Below, piece after piece: positions 25,825 through 33,614 of a stretch of DNA of 34,102 nucleotides. Every line of letters starts with the position of its first letter. Positions within the stretch are counted from its first letter, which is position 1. Below the pieces are notes generated by a model, which was given only the letters and a program-made list of their open reading frames with translations, was not told the DNA's origin and made no database searches. The DNA lies in the NCBI RefSeq assembly GCF_003970865.1, contig NZ_RXLZ01000052.1, positions 1 through 34,102 on the forward strand. The letters run 5' to 3'. The translations under genes and the position numbers were made by a program. Origin of the DNA: Stenotrophomonas maltophilia (GTDB lineage: Bacteria; Pseudomonadota; Gammaproteobacteria; Xanthomonadales; Xanthomonadaceae).

Positions 25825-27525
25825 TCAGCGGCGGTCCAGATCGGGGTCCTGCACGCCCTGGCGGCGCAGCTCCAGCACGGTGGGGGTGATCGCCTCGATG
25901 CGGGCATCCACACGTGCCCGGCCTACATAGTCCAGCGCCGGATTGCGCTTGAGGGCCTGCAGCTGCATCAGCGACTGTTCCGGCCGGCCGCTGAGGAAGG
26001 CCGCCTCGGCGTAGGCCTCGCTGGCACGCACGCTGTCGCCGGCCAGTTCGCTGGCGCGGGCGTACCGCTGCTGGAAGACCGGATCGTTACCACTTTGCGA
26101 CAGCAGGGGCCGCAGCATGGCCTGCGCGCGCTGGCCGGCCTCGCGGCTGCCCTGTTCGTTCAGGATCTCGGCATAGGTCAACGCCACCGGACGGCTGTTG
26201 GGGTGCTGGCGCAGCAGCTGCTCGAAGCGGCTGTTGGCCTGGGCGCTCTGGCCAGCACGCGATTCGGCCTCGCCCAGCCCCAGTGCCAGCCACAGGTTGT
26301 CCGGGCGGGTCTGCAGCAGGCCTGCCAGGGTCTGCCGGGCCTGGGTGGCGCCGGCGCGACCGCTGCGCATCACCGCCAGCGCCTGGCCATAGCGCTGGGC
26401 ATCGTTGAGGCCGTCCTTCTGGCGCTTGGCCAGATCGGCATACTCGCGTTCCAGCTCTGGGGTGGAGTCCGCGCTGAGCACGCGCAGGCGCTCGCGCGCC
26501 CAGTCGAAGTCACCACTGGCGCCGCGGCTGAGCTGGCCCATCGGGATGCGCAGGACGCTGCTGGGCAGCAGCGGGTTGTTTCCGCGCAACAGGGGTTCGG
26601 CCAGGCTGGGATCGGCCGGGTCCACGCGCTCCCTGCGCTCGCCACTGGGGGTAGTGGTGGTCAGCAGCACCGTGTCCTTCTTCATCTGGTCGGCGCGGGC
26701 CTTGGCCTCGCTGATGCGGGTGATGTTGACCGGGTGGGTGCGCAGGAACTCGGGCACGCTGTAGCCGCCCTCGTTGCCGCGCATCGCCGATGCCATCCGC
26801 TCGAAGAAGCCGGCCATGGCATCCACGTCGTAGCCACTGCGCGACAGGGTGCGGATGCCGAGGCGGTCGGCCTCGGACTCGTTGGAGCGGGTGTAGTTGA
26901 TCTGCCGCTGCTGCATCAGGCCCATGCCGGAGCTGATCGCGGCCATCGTGGCGTTGCCGGAGGACGTGCTGTTGCTGGCCTGTGCGGCCACCACCGCCGC
27001 CAGCATGCCGAGCAGGATCGGGATCTGGTCGCGCTGGGCGCGCTCGACCCCGCGCAGCACGTGCTGCTGGGTGACGTGGGCGATTTCGTGCGACAGCACC
27101 GCGGCCACCTCGTCCTCGCGCTCGGCGGTCAGCACCAGGCCGGCATTGACCCCGATATAGCCGCCCAGCGTGGCGAAGGCGTTGATCTGGCGGTCCTTCA
27201 TCACGAAGAACGTGTAGGGCTGGCGCGGCTGGTCGCTGTTGGAGCCGAGGCGGGTGCCCATGGTCTGCAGCCAGTCGTTGACCAGCGGATCGTCCAGCAG
27301 GTAGCCGTAGTTGCGCAGCTCGCGCAGCATCATCGCGCCGTACTCGGCCTGGCGGGCCGGGGTCAGCAGCTCGCCGGCCGACGAGCCGATGTCGGGCAGC
27401 TTCTCCTGGGCCTGGGCCAGCGGCATGGCCAGGGCCAGGGTGACGGCGGTAGTCAGCAGCAGGGCTCGCAAGCAGGGGGTCCTCGGGCGGGGCGCGCCAA
27501 GCGTGGCAGGGCAGGGGGCAACCAT
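25825..27525 (-). CDS. bepA: M48 metalloprotease with TPR region, BepA-like
   Basis: BepA is a periplasmic chaperone-protease that helps assemble or degrade outer-membrane proteins such as LptD. About 566 residues from the ATG at 27525. A signal sequence (core RALLLTTAVTLALAMPLAQA) precedes the M48 domain with HEIAH (His146, Glu147, His150) and a distal Glu in NESEADRLG (Glu216). A helical TPR-like C-terminal half (about 370-560) follows, as in BepA. A TTG at 27471 has a better Shine-Dalgarno (gagg) and would start directly at the signal peptide (548 residues), so it may be the real start. It lies upstream of phoB on the same strand but with its own 115-bp gap. Confidence 0.88.
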   Translation of the reverse strand: MVAPCPATLGAPRPRTPCLRALLLTTAVTLALAMPLAQAQEKLPDIGSSAGELLTPARQAEYGAMMLRELRNYGYLLDDPLVNDWLQTMGTRLGSNSDQPRQPYTFFVMKDRQINAFATLGGYIGVNAGLVLTAEREDEVAAVLSHEIAHVTQQHVLRGVERAQRDQIPILLGMLAAVVAAQASNSTSSGNATMAAISSGMGLMQQRQINYTRSNESEADRLGIRTLSRSGYDVDAMAGFFERMASAMRGNEGGYSVPEFLRTHPVNITRISEAKARADQMKKDTVLLTTTTPSGERRERVDPADPSLAEPLLRGNNPLLPSSVLRIPMGQLSRGASGDFDWARERLRVLSADSTPELEREYADLAKRQKDGLNDAQRYGQALAVMRSGRAGATQARQTLAGLLQTRPDNLWLALGLGEAESRAGQSAQANSRFEQLLRQHPNSRPVALTYAEILNEQGSREAGQRAQAMLRPLLSQSGNDPVFQQRYARASELAGDSVRASEAYAEAAFLSGRPEQSLMQLQALKRNPALDYVGRARVDARIEAITPTVLELRRQGVQDPDLDRR

Positions 27526-27613
27526 TCGTTAATCCACAGTGTTGCGGCCGTGGCGTGGAATTTCCAGCGCACCGGTACCATATGTAGACCGTCGATCCAT
27601 CGTGGAGTTTCCC

Positions 27614-27904
27614 GTGACAGCCCAGACCGCCGGCGGCGCCCCCGCCATCACCATCTATTCCACCGCCGTCTGCCCGTACTGCGTGGCCGCCAAGAACTTC
27701 CTGAAGAGCAAGGGCCAGCAGTGGACCGAGGTCCGCATCGACCTGGACCCGGTCGAGCGCGAGAAGATGATGGCACTGACCCGTCGCACCAGCGTGCCGC
27801 AGATCTTCGTCGGCGACGTCCACGTGGGCGGCTACGACGACATGATGGCCCTGCACCGTGAAGGCAAGCTCGAGCCGCTGCTGGCCGGGCAGGGCCAGGC
27901 ATGA
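27614..27904 (+). CDS. grxC: Glutaredoxin 3-type
   Basis: This is a small dithiol glutaredoxin (96 residues) that reduces disulfides with glutathione. The redox motif is CPYC at residues 20-23 (YSTAVCPYCVAAKNFL). The cis-Pro segment TSVPQIFV and the GGYDDMMAL glutathione-binding stretch complete the fold. The start is GTG at 27614, preceded by ggag at 6 bp; the longer frame upstream lacks coding character. Its stop overlaps the next start as ATGA, so the CMD-fold gene is translationally coupled. Confidence 0.95.
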   Translation: MTAQTAGGAPAITIYSTAVCPYCVAAKNFLKSKGQQWTEVRIDLDPVEREKMMALTRRTSVPQIFVGDVHVGGYDDMMALHREGKLEPLLAGQGQA

Positions 27905-28293
27905 GCGCGGCCGACGACGGCAGCAAGGACCGTATCGCCGAGTTCACCGATTTCCGCAAGCGCATGAACGAACGCATCCTGGGTGAGCCCAACCAGGTGG
28001 TGCGGCGCTTCTTCGCGCTGGACACGCAGACCTACCAGGCCGGCGCCTTGGATGTGAAGACCAAGGAACTGCTGGGCCTGGTGGCCTCGATGGTGCTGCG
28101 CTGCGACGACTGCATCAGCTACCACGTGGCTCAGTGCAAGGACGCCGGGGTGACCCGTGAAGAGTTCTTCGAGACCTTCTCGGTCGGCCTGGTGGTCGGC
28201 GGTTCCATCGTGATCCCGCACCTGCGCCGCGCGGTCGACTTCCTCGACCAGCTGGAAGGCGGCGCCGCCGCCCCGGCAGCGCACGAGCACTGA
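27901..28293 (+). CDS. Carboxymuconolactone decarboxylase-fold (AhpD-like) protein
   Basis: This is a 130-residue CMD/AhpD-fold protein. The motif RCDDCISYHV contains Cys68, Cys71 and His75, the CxxC-X3-H redox arrangement of AhpD-type alkylhydroperoxidases rather than true decarboxylases. The start overlaps the glutaredoxin stop by 4 bases. The pairing with glutaredoxin suggests a thiol-dependent peroxide or disulfide role. The His/Ala-rich C-terminus is not conserved in the fold. Confidence 0.88.
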   Translation: MSAADDGSKDRIAEFTDFRKRMNERILGEPNQVVRRFFALDTQTYQAGALDVKTKELLGLVASMVLRCDDCISYHVAQCKDAGVTREEFFETFSVGLVVGGSIVIPHLRRAVDFLDQLEGGAAAPAAHEH

Positions 28294-28326
28294 GCCTGAC
28301 GGGAACCGGCCCATTGCGGACCTCCC

Positions 28327-28400
28327 GGTAGTGCCGGCCGCTGGCCGGCATTCCCTGAACCCGGCACGGCCGAGGTTGCCGGCCAGCGGCCGGCACTACC
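28327..28400. repeat. Inverted pair of SMAG elements forming a 24-bp stem
   Basis: A plus copy (GTAG at 28328, stem 28332-28350) and a minus copy (stem 28377-28395, CTAC at 28396-28399) are exact complements, so 28327-28350 can pair with 28377-28400 around a 26-nt loop. This is the doublet arrangement seen in BIME/REP families. It follows the CMD-fold gene by 34 bp and could also act as a terminator or mRNA 3'-end stabiliser. Confidence 0.85.
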
Positions 28401-28463
28401 GCGATCCAGCCGCCAATGCGCGCGGGCACACTGCCTGAGCCGGGCACTGGGACCATGGTCTAT

Positions 28464-28493
28464 TTGGGACCTCGGCCCCGGCTCAGGCATAAT
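28464..28493 (+). promoter_or_regulatory. Candidate icd promoter
   Basis: TTGGGA (28464-28469) and CATAAT (28488-28493) are spaced by 18 bp. Transcription would start near 28500, giving a leader of about 70 nt. Confidence 0.5.
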
Positions 28494-28513
28494 TGCCGGT
28501 GAAACTTCCTTTG

Positions 28514-28549
28514 CGCCGGCGTTTCCGGGCACGTCCGGACGGCGTTTTT
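28514..28549 (+). promoter_or_regulatory. Terminator-like fold in the icd leader
   Basis: cgccg (28514-28518) pairs with cggcg (28540-28544), enclosing an inner tccgg/ccgga stem (28524-28528 / 28535-28539), and five Ts follow at once. It lies between the putative promoter and the ATG, where it could act as an attenuator. The stems are short. Confidence 0.35.
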
Positions 28550-28572
28550 CCCCCTGTTCGGAACATCGATCA

Positions 28573-29577
28573 ATGACGCAGAAAATTACGGTCATCCGCG
28601 GCGACGGCATTGGCCCGGAAATCATGGACGCCACCCTGTTCGTGCTCGACCAGCTCAAGACTGGCCTGGAGTACGAAGACGCCGACGCCGGCCTGGTGGC
28701 CCTGGAAAAGCACGGCGACCTGATGCCGGCGGTGACCCTGGAATCGATCGCGCGCAACAAGGTCGCGCTGAAGAGCCCGCTGACCACCCCGGTCGGTGGT
28801 GGCTTCACCTCGATCAACGTCAGCCTGCGCCGCCACTTCGACCTGTACGCCAACGTGCGTCCGGCCCACACCTTCCCGAACACCAAGTCGCGTTTCGACA
28901 ACGTCGACCTGATCACCGTTCGTGAGAACACCGAAGGTGCGTACCTGGCCGAAGGCCAGGAAGTGTCGGCCGACGGCGAGACCGCCTTCTCCGGCACCCG
29001 CATTACCCGCAAGGGCTCCGAGCGCATCGTGCGCTACGCCTTCGAGCTGGCCCGCAGCGTCGGCCGCAAGAAGGTCACCGCCGTGCACAAGGCCAACATC
29101 ATCAAGTCGACCTCGGGCCTGTTCCTGAACGTCGCTCGTGAAGTGGCCGCGCAGTACCCGGAAATCGAATTCCAGGAAATGATCGTCGACAACTGCTGCA
29201 TGCAGCTGGTGATGCGTCCGGAACAGTTCGACGTGATCGTCACCACCAACCTGTTCGGCGACATCATCTCCGACCTGTGCGCTGGCCTCGTCGGCGGCCT
29301 GGGCCTGGCCCCGGGTGCCAACATCGGCAAGGACGCGGCGATCTTCGAAGCCGTGCACGGCACCGCGCCGGACATCGCCGGCCAGGGCAAGGCCAATCCG
29401 TGTGCGCTGCTGCTGGCAGCCGCGCAGATGCTGGACCATGTCGGCCAGCCGGAGAACGCCGAGCGCCTGCGCAAGGCCATCGTGGCGACCATGGAAGCCA
29501 AGGATTCGCTGACCGGCGACCTGGGCGGCACCGGCACCACCATGAGCTTTGCCCAGGCCATCGCCAGCCGCCTGTAA
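28573..29577 (+). CDS. icd: Isocitrate dehydrogenase, probably NAD+-dependent
   Basis: This enzyme oxidatively decarboxylates isocitrate to 2-oxoglutarate in the TCA cycle. At 334 residues it is much shorter than the E. coli NADP enzyme (416) and fits the short NAD-IDH type found in xanthomonads. The substrate and metal residues lie in SLRRHFDLYANVRP, RENTEGAYL, and the NLFGDIISDLCAG block. The coenzyme-selecting pair is Asp267-Ile268 in HGTAPDIAG, where NADP enzymes have Lys-Tyr; this indicates NAD+ by family rule. Homoisocitrate or isopropylmalate dehydrogenase would be the main alternatives. It is monocistronic, ending at a UUCG-loop terminator. Confidence 0.9.
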   Translation: MTQKITVIRGDGIGPEIMDATLFVLDQLKTGLEYEDADAGLVALEKHGDLMPAVTLESIARNKVALKSPLTTPVGGGFTSINVSLRRHFDLYANVRPAHTFPNTKSRFDNVDLITVRENTEGAYLAEGQEVSADGETAFSGTRITRKGSERIVRYAFELARSVGRKKVTAVHKANIIKSTSGLFLNVAREVAAQYPEIEFQEMIVDNCCMQLVMRPEQFDVIVTTNLFGDIISDLCAGLVGGLGLAPGANIGKDAAIFEAVHGTAPDIAGQGKANPCALLLAAAQMLDHVGQPENAERLRKAIVATMEAKDSLTGDLGGTGTTMSFAQAIASRL

Positions 29578-29607
29578 GCGGCCGGCAGACCTCGGTTGGA
29601 TCCACAG

Positions 29608-29629
29608 CGGGGCGCCTTCGGGCGCCCCG
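29608..29629 (+). terminator. Stem-loop terminator after icd
   Basis: cggggcgcc-TTCG-ggcgccccg is a perfect 9-bp stem with a stable UUCG loop, followed by a T/G-rich tract rather than a pure T run. Confidence 0.7.
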
Positions 29630-29649
29630 TTGCGTTGTGGGCCGGCTCG

Positions 29650-29672
29650 GTAGATCCACGCCATGCGTGGAT
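29650..29672 (+). repeat. SMAG-type palindrome (atccacg subtype)
   Basis: GTAG followed by atccacgccatgcgtggat, the same stem as on the minus strand at 7314. Confidence 0.82.
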
Positions 29673-29690
29673 GGCGGGGCTTTGGTCCGC

Positions 29691-29713
29691 AGCCACCCAT
29701 GGGGTGGCTCTAC
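29691..29713 (-). repeat. SMAG-type palindrome (agccaccc subtype)
   Basis: On the minus strand, GTAG followed by agccaccc-cat-gggtggct. It faces the element at 29650 with about 20 bp between them. Confidence 0.78.
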
Positions 29714-29723
29714 AGGGGATTGT

Positions 29724-29742
29724 CTGTGCGTATATCGCACAG
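29724..29742. promoter_or_regulatory. Palindromic operator candidate
   Basis: ctgtgcg-tatat-cgcacag is a perfect inverted repeat (7-5-7) with an A+T centre, 81 bp before the isochorismatase-like gene. It has no GTAG and differs from the SMAG stems. The size and centre fit a dimeric regulator; the LysR protein encoded 0.9 kb downstream is a possible partner. Confidence 0.5.
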
Positions 29743-29823
29743 GTCATGTGCTGTTGCACGGCTGGTTCGTGCGCCATCCGCTCCGCATCCTGTGCCCACT
29801 TTCCACTGCACAGGAGTCGCTCC

Positions 29824-30567
29824 ATGAATCTCACCGCCTTCGGCCTGGCCAGCCTGATCGGCATGGCCGCCACCACTCCGGTCGTCGCCGCCGAGCCGGC
29901 CCATCCCACCATCCGCCATATGGCGGGCGCGCCGGTCGCGACTTCGCTGGATGCGGCGAAGACCGCCGTGCTGGTGATCGACTTCCAGAACGAGTACTTC
30001 GATGCCAAGGCCGCGCCGGGCTTTGCCGGTGGCCGCATGGTCATTCCCGATGGCGTGGCCGCACTGCGCCAGGCCAAGCGGGTGGTCGAGTTCGCCGATG
30101 CTCACGGCATCCGCGTGATCCACGTGCAGCACGTGTTGCCGGCCGGCGCGCCGCTGTTCGCACAGGGCAGCGTCAATGCCGCCTTCCATCGCGACCTGCA
30201 GCCGCGCAAGGGCGAGACCGTGGTGCAGAAGGACAACGTGAGCGTGTTTGCCGGCGCTTCGGCCGCTGTGCTGGACAAGGTGCTGAAGGACGCCGGCATC
30301 GACACCCTGATCGTGACCGGTCTGCAGACCCACGCCTGCGTGGCCGGTGCCGCGCGCGACGCGGCGGCCGCGCCACGTGGCTACCGGGTGATCGTGTCGT
30401 CCGATGCCAGTGCCAGCCGTGATCTGGATCTGGCCAGTGGCCAGCGCATCGGCCATCGCGCACTGCATGAAGCCTCTCTCGCCCAGATCGAGGATACCTT
30501 CGGCGATGTCATGACGACTGACGCGATCCTGGCACTGCCGGTGCGCAAGACCGGCGACGGCGCTTGA
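29824..30567 (+). CDS. Exported isochorismatase-like cysteine hydrolase
   Basis: This is an isochorismatase-superfamily hydrolase of 247 residues. The catalytic triad is visible: Asp53 (LVIDFQNEYF), Lys136 (VVQKDNVSVFAG) and Cys172 (TGLQTHACVAGAARDA), as in nicotinamidase-like cysteine hydrolases rather than isochorismatases proper. The first 23 residues (MNLTAFGLASLIGMAATTPV, VAA) look like a signal peptide, which is unusual for this normally cytoplasmic family. The ATG at 29824 follows caggagt. The LysR gene starts 53 bp downstream beyond a 14-bp stem-loop. The substrate is unknown; an amide such as a carbamate or nicotinamide analogue is possible. Confidence 0.88.
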   Translation: MNLTAFGLASLIGMAATTPVVAAEPAHPTIRHMAGAPVATSLDAAKTAVLVIDFQNEYFDAKAAPGFAGGRMVIPDGVAALRQAKRVVEFADAHGIRVIHVQHVLPAGAPLFAQGSVNAAFHRDLQPRKGETVVQKDNVSVFAGASAAVLDKVLKDAGIDTLIVTGLQTHACVAGAARDAAAAPRGYRVIVSSDASASRDLDLASGQRIGHRALHEASLAQIEDTFGDVMTTDAILALPVRKTGDGA

Positions 30568-30571
30568 TAAG

Positions 30572-30604
30572 CTGGCGGGGCCCGCATGCCGCGGGCCCCG
30601 CCAG
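30572..30604. terminator. 14-bp stem-loop between hydrolase and LysR genes
   Basis: ctggcggggcccgc pairs perfectly with gcgggccccgccag around ATGCC. No T run follows, so it may weaken rather than end transcription into the LysR gene, or protect the hydrolase mRNA end. Confidence 0.6.
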
Positions 30605-30620
30605 ATGGAGTTGCCCGCCG

Positions 30621-31529
30621 ATGGATCACTTCGCCGCCCTGCGTGCGCTGCGCGCCATCGTCGATGCAGGCAGCTTCACCGCGGCCGCCGAACGCCTCGG
30701 CACCACCCATTCGGCAATGTCGCGGCAGCTGCGGCAGCTGGAAGAGCATCTGCAGGTGCGACTGCTCGATCGCAACAGCCGCCGGCTGTCACTGACCGAA
30801 GCCGGTCGCGACTACTACCGCGAGGCGGCAGCGCTGCTGGATCGCCTGCAGGAAGCAGATGGTCGTGTGCGTGCCGCGCAGGCGCAGCCCAGTGGCATCG
30901 TACGCATCAGCGTGCCGCAGGTCGTGGCCAGCCAGGAGTTGCCGCATTGGCTGCCGTTGTTCCTGCAGCGCTACCCGCAGGTCTCGCTGGATCTGTCGGC
31001 GGATGATCAGCTGGTCGATGTGGTGGGTGGCGGCTTCGACCTGGCGCTGCGCATTGCGGCTACATTACCGGACAGCCAGCTGGTCGCGCGCGAGCTGGCC
31101 AGCTGCCCGCGCATCCTGGTCGCTGCGCCGGCCTACCTGGCGCGTCATGGCCTGCCGCGTCAGGCATCGGATCTTGCGCAGCACACGCTGCTGGGCTTCA
31201 GTCCCACACCGTCAATGCCGCCCTGGCAGTTGCAGGGGCCGCGCGGTGCCAGTGCGAGCGTCGAGGCCGGGCAACGCCTGCGGGTGGATGCGACGCCTGC
31301 GCTGTATGCCGCCGCGCTGGCTGGCATGGGCATCAGCCTGTTTACTGCGCTGACCGTGCAGGAGGACCTGCGTGCCGGCCGCCTGATCCGTGTGCTGCCT
31401 GCCTGGCACGCGGGACAGCGGCGCTACTTCGCGCTGTATCCGCATGCGCGGGCATTGGCGCCGAAGGTGCGCGCGCTGGTCGAGCACCTTGCGGCGCACT
31501 ACGCTGCACAGGTGGGCGTGGCAGGGTAG
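30621..31529 (+). CDS. LysR-family transcriptional regulator
   Basis: This DNA-binding regulator has 302 residues. The N-terminal winged helix-turn-helix is MDHFAALRALRAIVDAGSFT through LLDRNSRRLSLTEAG, with the recognition helix near THSAMSRQLRQLEEHL. The C-terminal effector domain (about 95-300) is of the common CrgA/AaeR-like type. It is on the same strand as the hydrolase upstream and the permease downstream, rather than divergent as most LysR genes are. I infer that it controls this cassette. The start is ATG at 30621; no strong Shine-Dalgarno is seen. Confidence 0.92.
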   Translation: MDHFAALRALRAIVDAGSFTAAAERLGTTHSAMSRQLRQLEEHLQVRLLDRNSRRLSLTEAGRDYYREAAALLDRLQEADGRVRAAQAQPSGIVRISVPQVVASQELPHWLPLFLQRYPQVSLDLSADDQLVDVVGGGFDLALRIAATLPDSQLVARELASCPRILVAAPAYLARHGLPRQASDLAQHTLLGFSPTPSMPPWQLQGPRGASASVEAGQRLRVDATPALYAAALAGMGISLFTALTVQEDLRAGRLIRVLPAWHAGQRRYFALYPHARALAPKVRALVEHLAAHYAAQVGVAG

Positions 31530-31554
31530 TCGCGCGGCTGCAACCGAGGTGGTG

Positions 31555-32304
31555 ATGGAGTCGGTGTATCTGCTGGTCGCGCTGGGCGCGATCGTCGCCG
31601 GATTCGTGCAGGGCCTGTCCGGCTTCGCCTTCGGCATGGTGGCCATGTCGTTCTGGGCGTGGGGGCTGGAGCCACGATTGGCGGCGACGCTGTCGGTGTT
31701 TGGTGCGCTGGTCGGGCAGCTGGTCGCGGTGTTCACCGTGCGCCGCGGATTCAACCTGCGCCTGCTGCTGCCGTTCGTGCTGGGCGGGCTGGTCGGCATT
31801 CCGCTGGGCGTGATGGTGCTGCCACAGCTGGACATGGACTGGTTCAAGGCGCTGCTGGGCGGCTTCCTGGCGCTGTGGTGCCCGGTGATGCTGATGGCGC
31901 GCTCGTTGCCTCCGGTCCGCGTCGGCGGCCGTATCGGTGATGCGATTGCTGGCATGGCCGGTGGCGTGCTCAGTGGCATCGGCGGCTTTGCCGGGCCGGT
32001 GCCGACGTTGTGGAGCACTCTGCGAGGCTTCGGCAAGGACGAACAGCGCGCGGTCATCCAGAACTTCAACCTGGCGATGCTGGCGGTGACCATGGCCACC
32101 TATATCGGCAGCGGCCTGGTGAACCGGCAGATGTTGCCGTACTTCGCCATCGTGGCACCGGCCATGCTGGTGCCGACCCTGCTGGGTGCGCGGGTCTACA
32201 TCGGCATCAGCGAGGCGCGCTTCCGGCAGGTCGTGCTGGGCCTGCTGACCGCGTCAGGCATCGCGTTGCTGGCGTCGTCGCTGCCGGTGCTGCTGGCGCG
32301 CTGA
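31555..32304 (+). CDS. TauE/SafE-family membrane permease
   Basis: This is a 249-residue membrane protein with about eight hydrophobic segments in two homologous halves. The entry motif VAGFVQGLSGFAFGMVAM and the second-half GVLSGIGGFAGPVPTLW are typical of TauE/SafE anion exporters (sulfite, sulfoacetate and organic acids). The ATG at 31555 lies 25 bp after the LysR stop, so it is very likely in the same transcript. With the hydrolase it may export or import the small acid that the cassette handles; the ion is unknown. Confidence 0.88.
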   Translation: MESVYLLVALGAIVAGFVQGLSGFAFGMVAMSFWAWGLEPRLAATLSVFGALVGQLVAVFTVRRGFNLRLLLPFVLGGLVGIPLGVMVLPQLDMDWFKALLGGFLALWCPVMLMARSLPPVRVGGRIGDAIAGMAGGVLSGIGGFAGPVPTLWSTLRGFGKDEQRAVIQNFNLAMLAVTMATYIGSGLVNRQMLPYFAIVAPAMLVPTLLGARVYIGISEARFRQVVLGLLTASGIALLASSLPVLLAR

Positions 32305-32315
32305 GGGGGAACGAA

Positions 32316-32341
32316 AAAGGGCGCCACGAAGGGCGCCCTTT
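32316..32341. terminator. Bidirectional terminator
   Basis: aaagggcgcc and ggcgcccttt form a 10-bp stem around ACGAAG, flanked by an A run on the left (32314-32318). It serves the permease gene on the plus strand and the Bax-inhibitor family gene on the minus strand. Confidence 0.85.
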
Positions 32342-32363
32342 GTCGTCTATGGCATGTTTCGGC

Positions 32364-33122
32364 TCAGCGCTGCTGGATCTTCGACAGCAGGCGCAGGAAT
32401 TCAACGTACAGCCAGACCAGGGTCACCATCAGGCCGAATGCGCCATACCACTCCATGTACTTCGGTGCACGCTGGGCGACACCGGTCTCGATGAAGTCGA
32501 AGTCCAGCACCAGATTCAGCGCGGCCACGACCACCACGAACAGGCTGAAGGCGATGCCCAGCCAGCTGGAGTCATGGATCACCGGCACGTCGATGTTGAA
32601 GAAGCCCAGCACGAACGACGCCAGGTAGAGCAGGGCGATGCCGCCAGTGGCCGCGACCACGCCCATCTTGAAGTTCTCGGTGGCCTTGATCAGGCCGCTG
32701 CGGTACGCGAACAGTAGCGCGAACAGGGTGCCGAAGGTCAGCAGCACGGCCTGGAACACGATGCCCGGGAACTTGGCGTTGAAAACGGCCGAGATGGCGC
32801 CGAGGAACAGGCCTTCCACCAGCGCGTACATCGGCGCGGTGACCGGCGACCATTCCTTCTTGAAGACGGTGATCAGCGCCAGCACCAGGCCGCCGATGGC
32901 GCCGCCCATGGCATACAGCCTGGCACCGGGCAAAACCTGACCGTAGTCGTCGATGGTCTGGTTCCAGGCGAAAGCGGCTGTCAGTACGGTCAACAGCAGC
33001 AGGAAGCCGGTCTTGTTGACGGTGCCGTTGAGGGTCATTGCCTGGTCGGGGCTGGTCACCACCGAGCCACTGGCGAGGTCGAGGAAGGTGGACTCGGAAA
33101 GAGCCGGGTTGCCGCTGCGCAT
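32364..33122 (-). CDS. Bax inhibitor-1 / YccA-like membrane protein
   Basis: This is a 252-residue protein with about seven membrane segments after a ~35-residue polar N-terminus (MRSGNPALSESTFLDLASGS). The NPALSESTF opening and the GLFLGAISAVFNAKFPGIV and HDSSWLGIAFSL segments fit the bacterial Bax1-I subfamily rather than E. coli YbhL/YccA. Such proteins are proton- or calcium-leak-like channels of unclear bacterial role. The start is ATG at 33122, with ggag upstream. It is transcribed divergently from the tRNA-Pro gene and ends at a shared terminator. Confidence 0.9.
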   Translation of the reverse strand: MRSGNPALSESTFLDLASGSVVTSPDQAMTLNGTVNKTGFLLLLTVLTAAFAWNQTIDDYGQVLPGARLYAMGGAIGGLVLALITVFKKEWSPVTAPMYALVEGLFLGAISAVFNAKFPGIVFQAVLLTFGTLFALLFAYRSGLIKATENFKMGVVAATGGIALLYLASFVLGFFNIDVPVIHDSSWLGIAFSLFVVVVAALNLVLDFDFIETGVAQRAPKYMEWYGAFGLMVTLVWLYVEFLRLLSKIQQR

Positions 33123-33233
33123 ACGCGTTCTCCGTGCGAATGAGGGTCAGGACGGCCATCCGGCCGATGGGCGTGAGCATAGCCGATGACTGCTTTCGGC
33201 GTTGTGGCAGGCACTGGATCTGCGCATCCTGCG

Positions 33234-33263
33234 TTGACAGTTCCCAATGCGCTTGGCGACAAT
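33234..33263 (+). promoter_or_regulatory. tRNA promoter
   Basis: A consensus TTGACA (33234-33239) is followed after 18 bp by GACAAT. The region after the -10 is G+C-rich, as in stringently controlled stable-RNA promoters. It serves tRNA-Pro and probably tRNA-Arg. Confidence 0.75.
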
Positions 33264-33302
33264 GACCAACTCCCCGGGCGTGGCCCGAGGGGATTGCAAG
33301 AC

Positions 33303-33379
33303 CGGGGTATAGCGCAGTCTGGTAGCGCGCCTGCTTTGGGAGCAGGATGTCGGGGGTTCGAATCCCTCTACCCCGACCA
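33303..33379 (+). tRNA. tRNA-Pro (anticodon TGG)
   Basis: A 77-nt cloverleaf with encoded CCA. The acceptor stem is CGGGGTA/TACCCCG. The anticodon stem CCTGC/GCAGG encloses the loop TTTGGGA, which gives TGG. The T arm contains GGTTCGAATCC. Confidence 0.97.
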
Positions 33380-33418
33380 ATCCCACATCACGTCGGATTG
33401 GACACCGTTCCGGTTCGG

Positions 33419-33495
33419 GCGCCCGTAGCTCAACTGGATAGAGCACCGGCCTTCTAAGCCGGCGGTTACAGGTTCGATTCCTGTCGGGCGCGCCA
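33419..33495 (+). tRNA. tRNA-Arg (anticodon TCT)
   Basis: A 77-nt cloverleaf with encoded CCA. The acceptor stem is GCGCCCG/CGGGCGC, and the anticodon stem CCGGC/GCCGG encloses CTTCTAA, which gives TCT. It lies 39 bp after tRNA-Pro. tRNA-Arg genes are frequent integration sites, and unusual sequence follows at once. Confidence 0.97.
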
Positions 33496-33509
33496 TTGGA
33501 ATCAATGGT

Positions 33510-33614
33510 TTAAGTGCTCACATCCGTGAACACCGGTTCCCATTCGATGGCTGCGCGACCCTGGGTGGCGAGCATTCCACCTTCCTCTTTTCCGACGAAA
33601 AGTACCCTTTGCAT
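33510..33614 (-). CDS. Small ORF abutting tRNA-Arg, possible island gene remnant
   Basis: This minus-strand frame gives 34 residues ending 15 bp from the tRNA CCA. The sequence (MQRVLFVGKEEGGMLATQGR, then a tail rich in E, W, P, V, T) is protein-like. Its codons (AGG, GTA, CTT, GGA, AAA) differ from the host genes, which suggests foreign DNA. A ggaaggtgga stretch lies before the internal Met14, so the true product could be 21 residues. I do not recognise a family. The plus strand is also open here (ending TGA near 33668), so the call is tentative. Confidence 0.35.
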   Translation of the reverse strand: MQRVLFVGKEEGGMLATQGRAAIEWEPVFTDVST

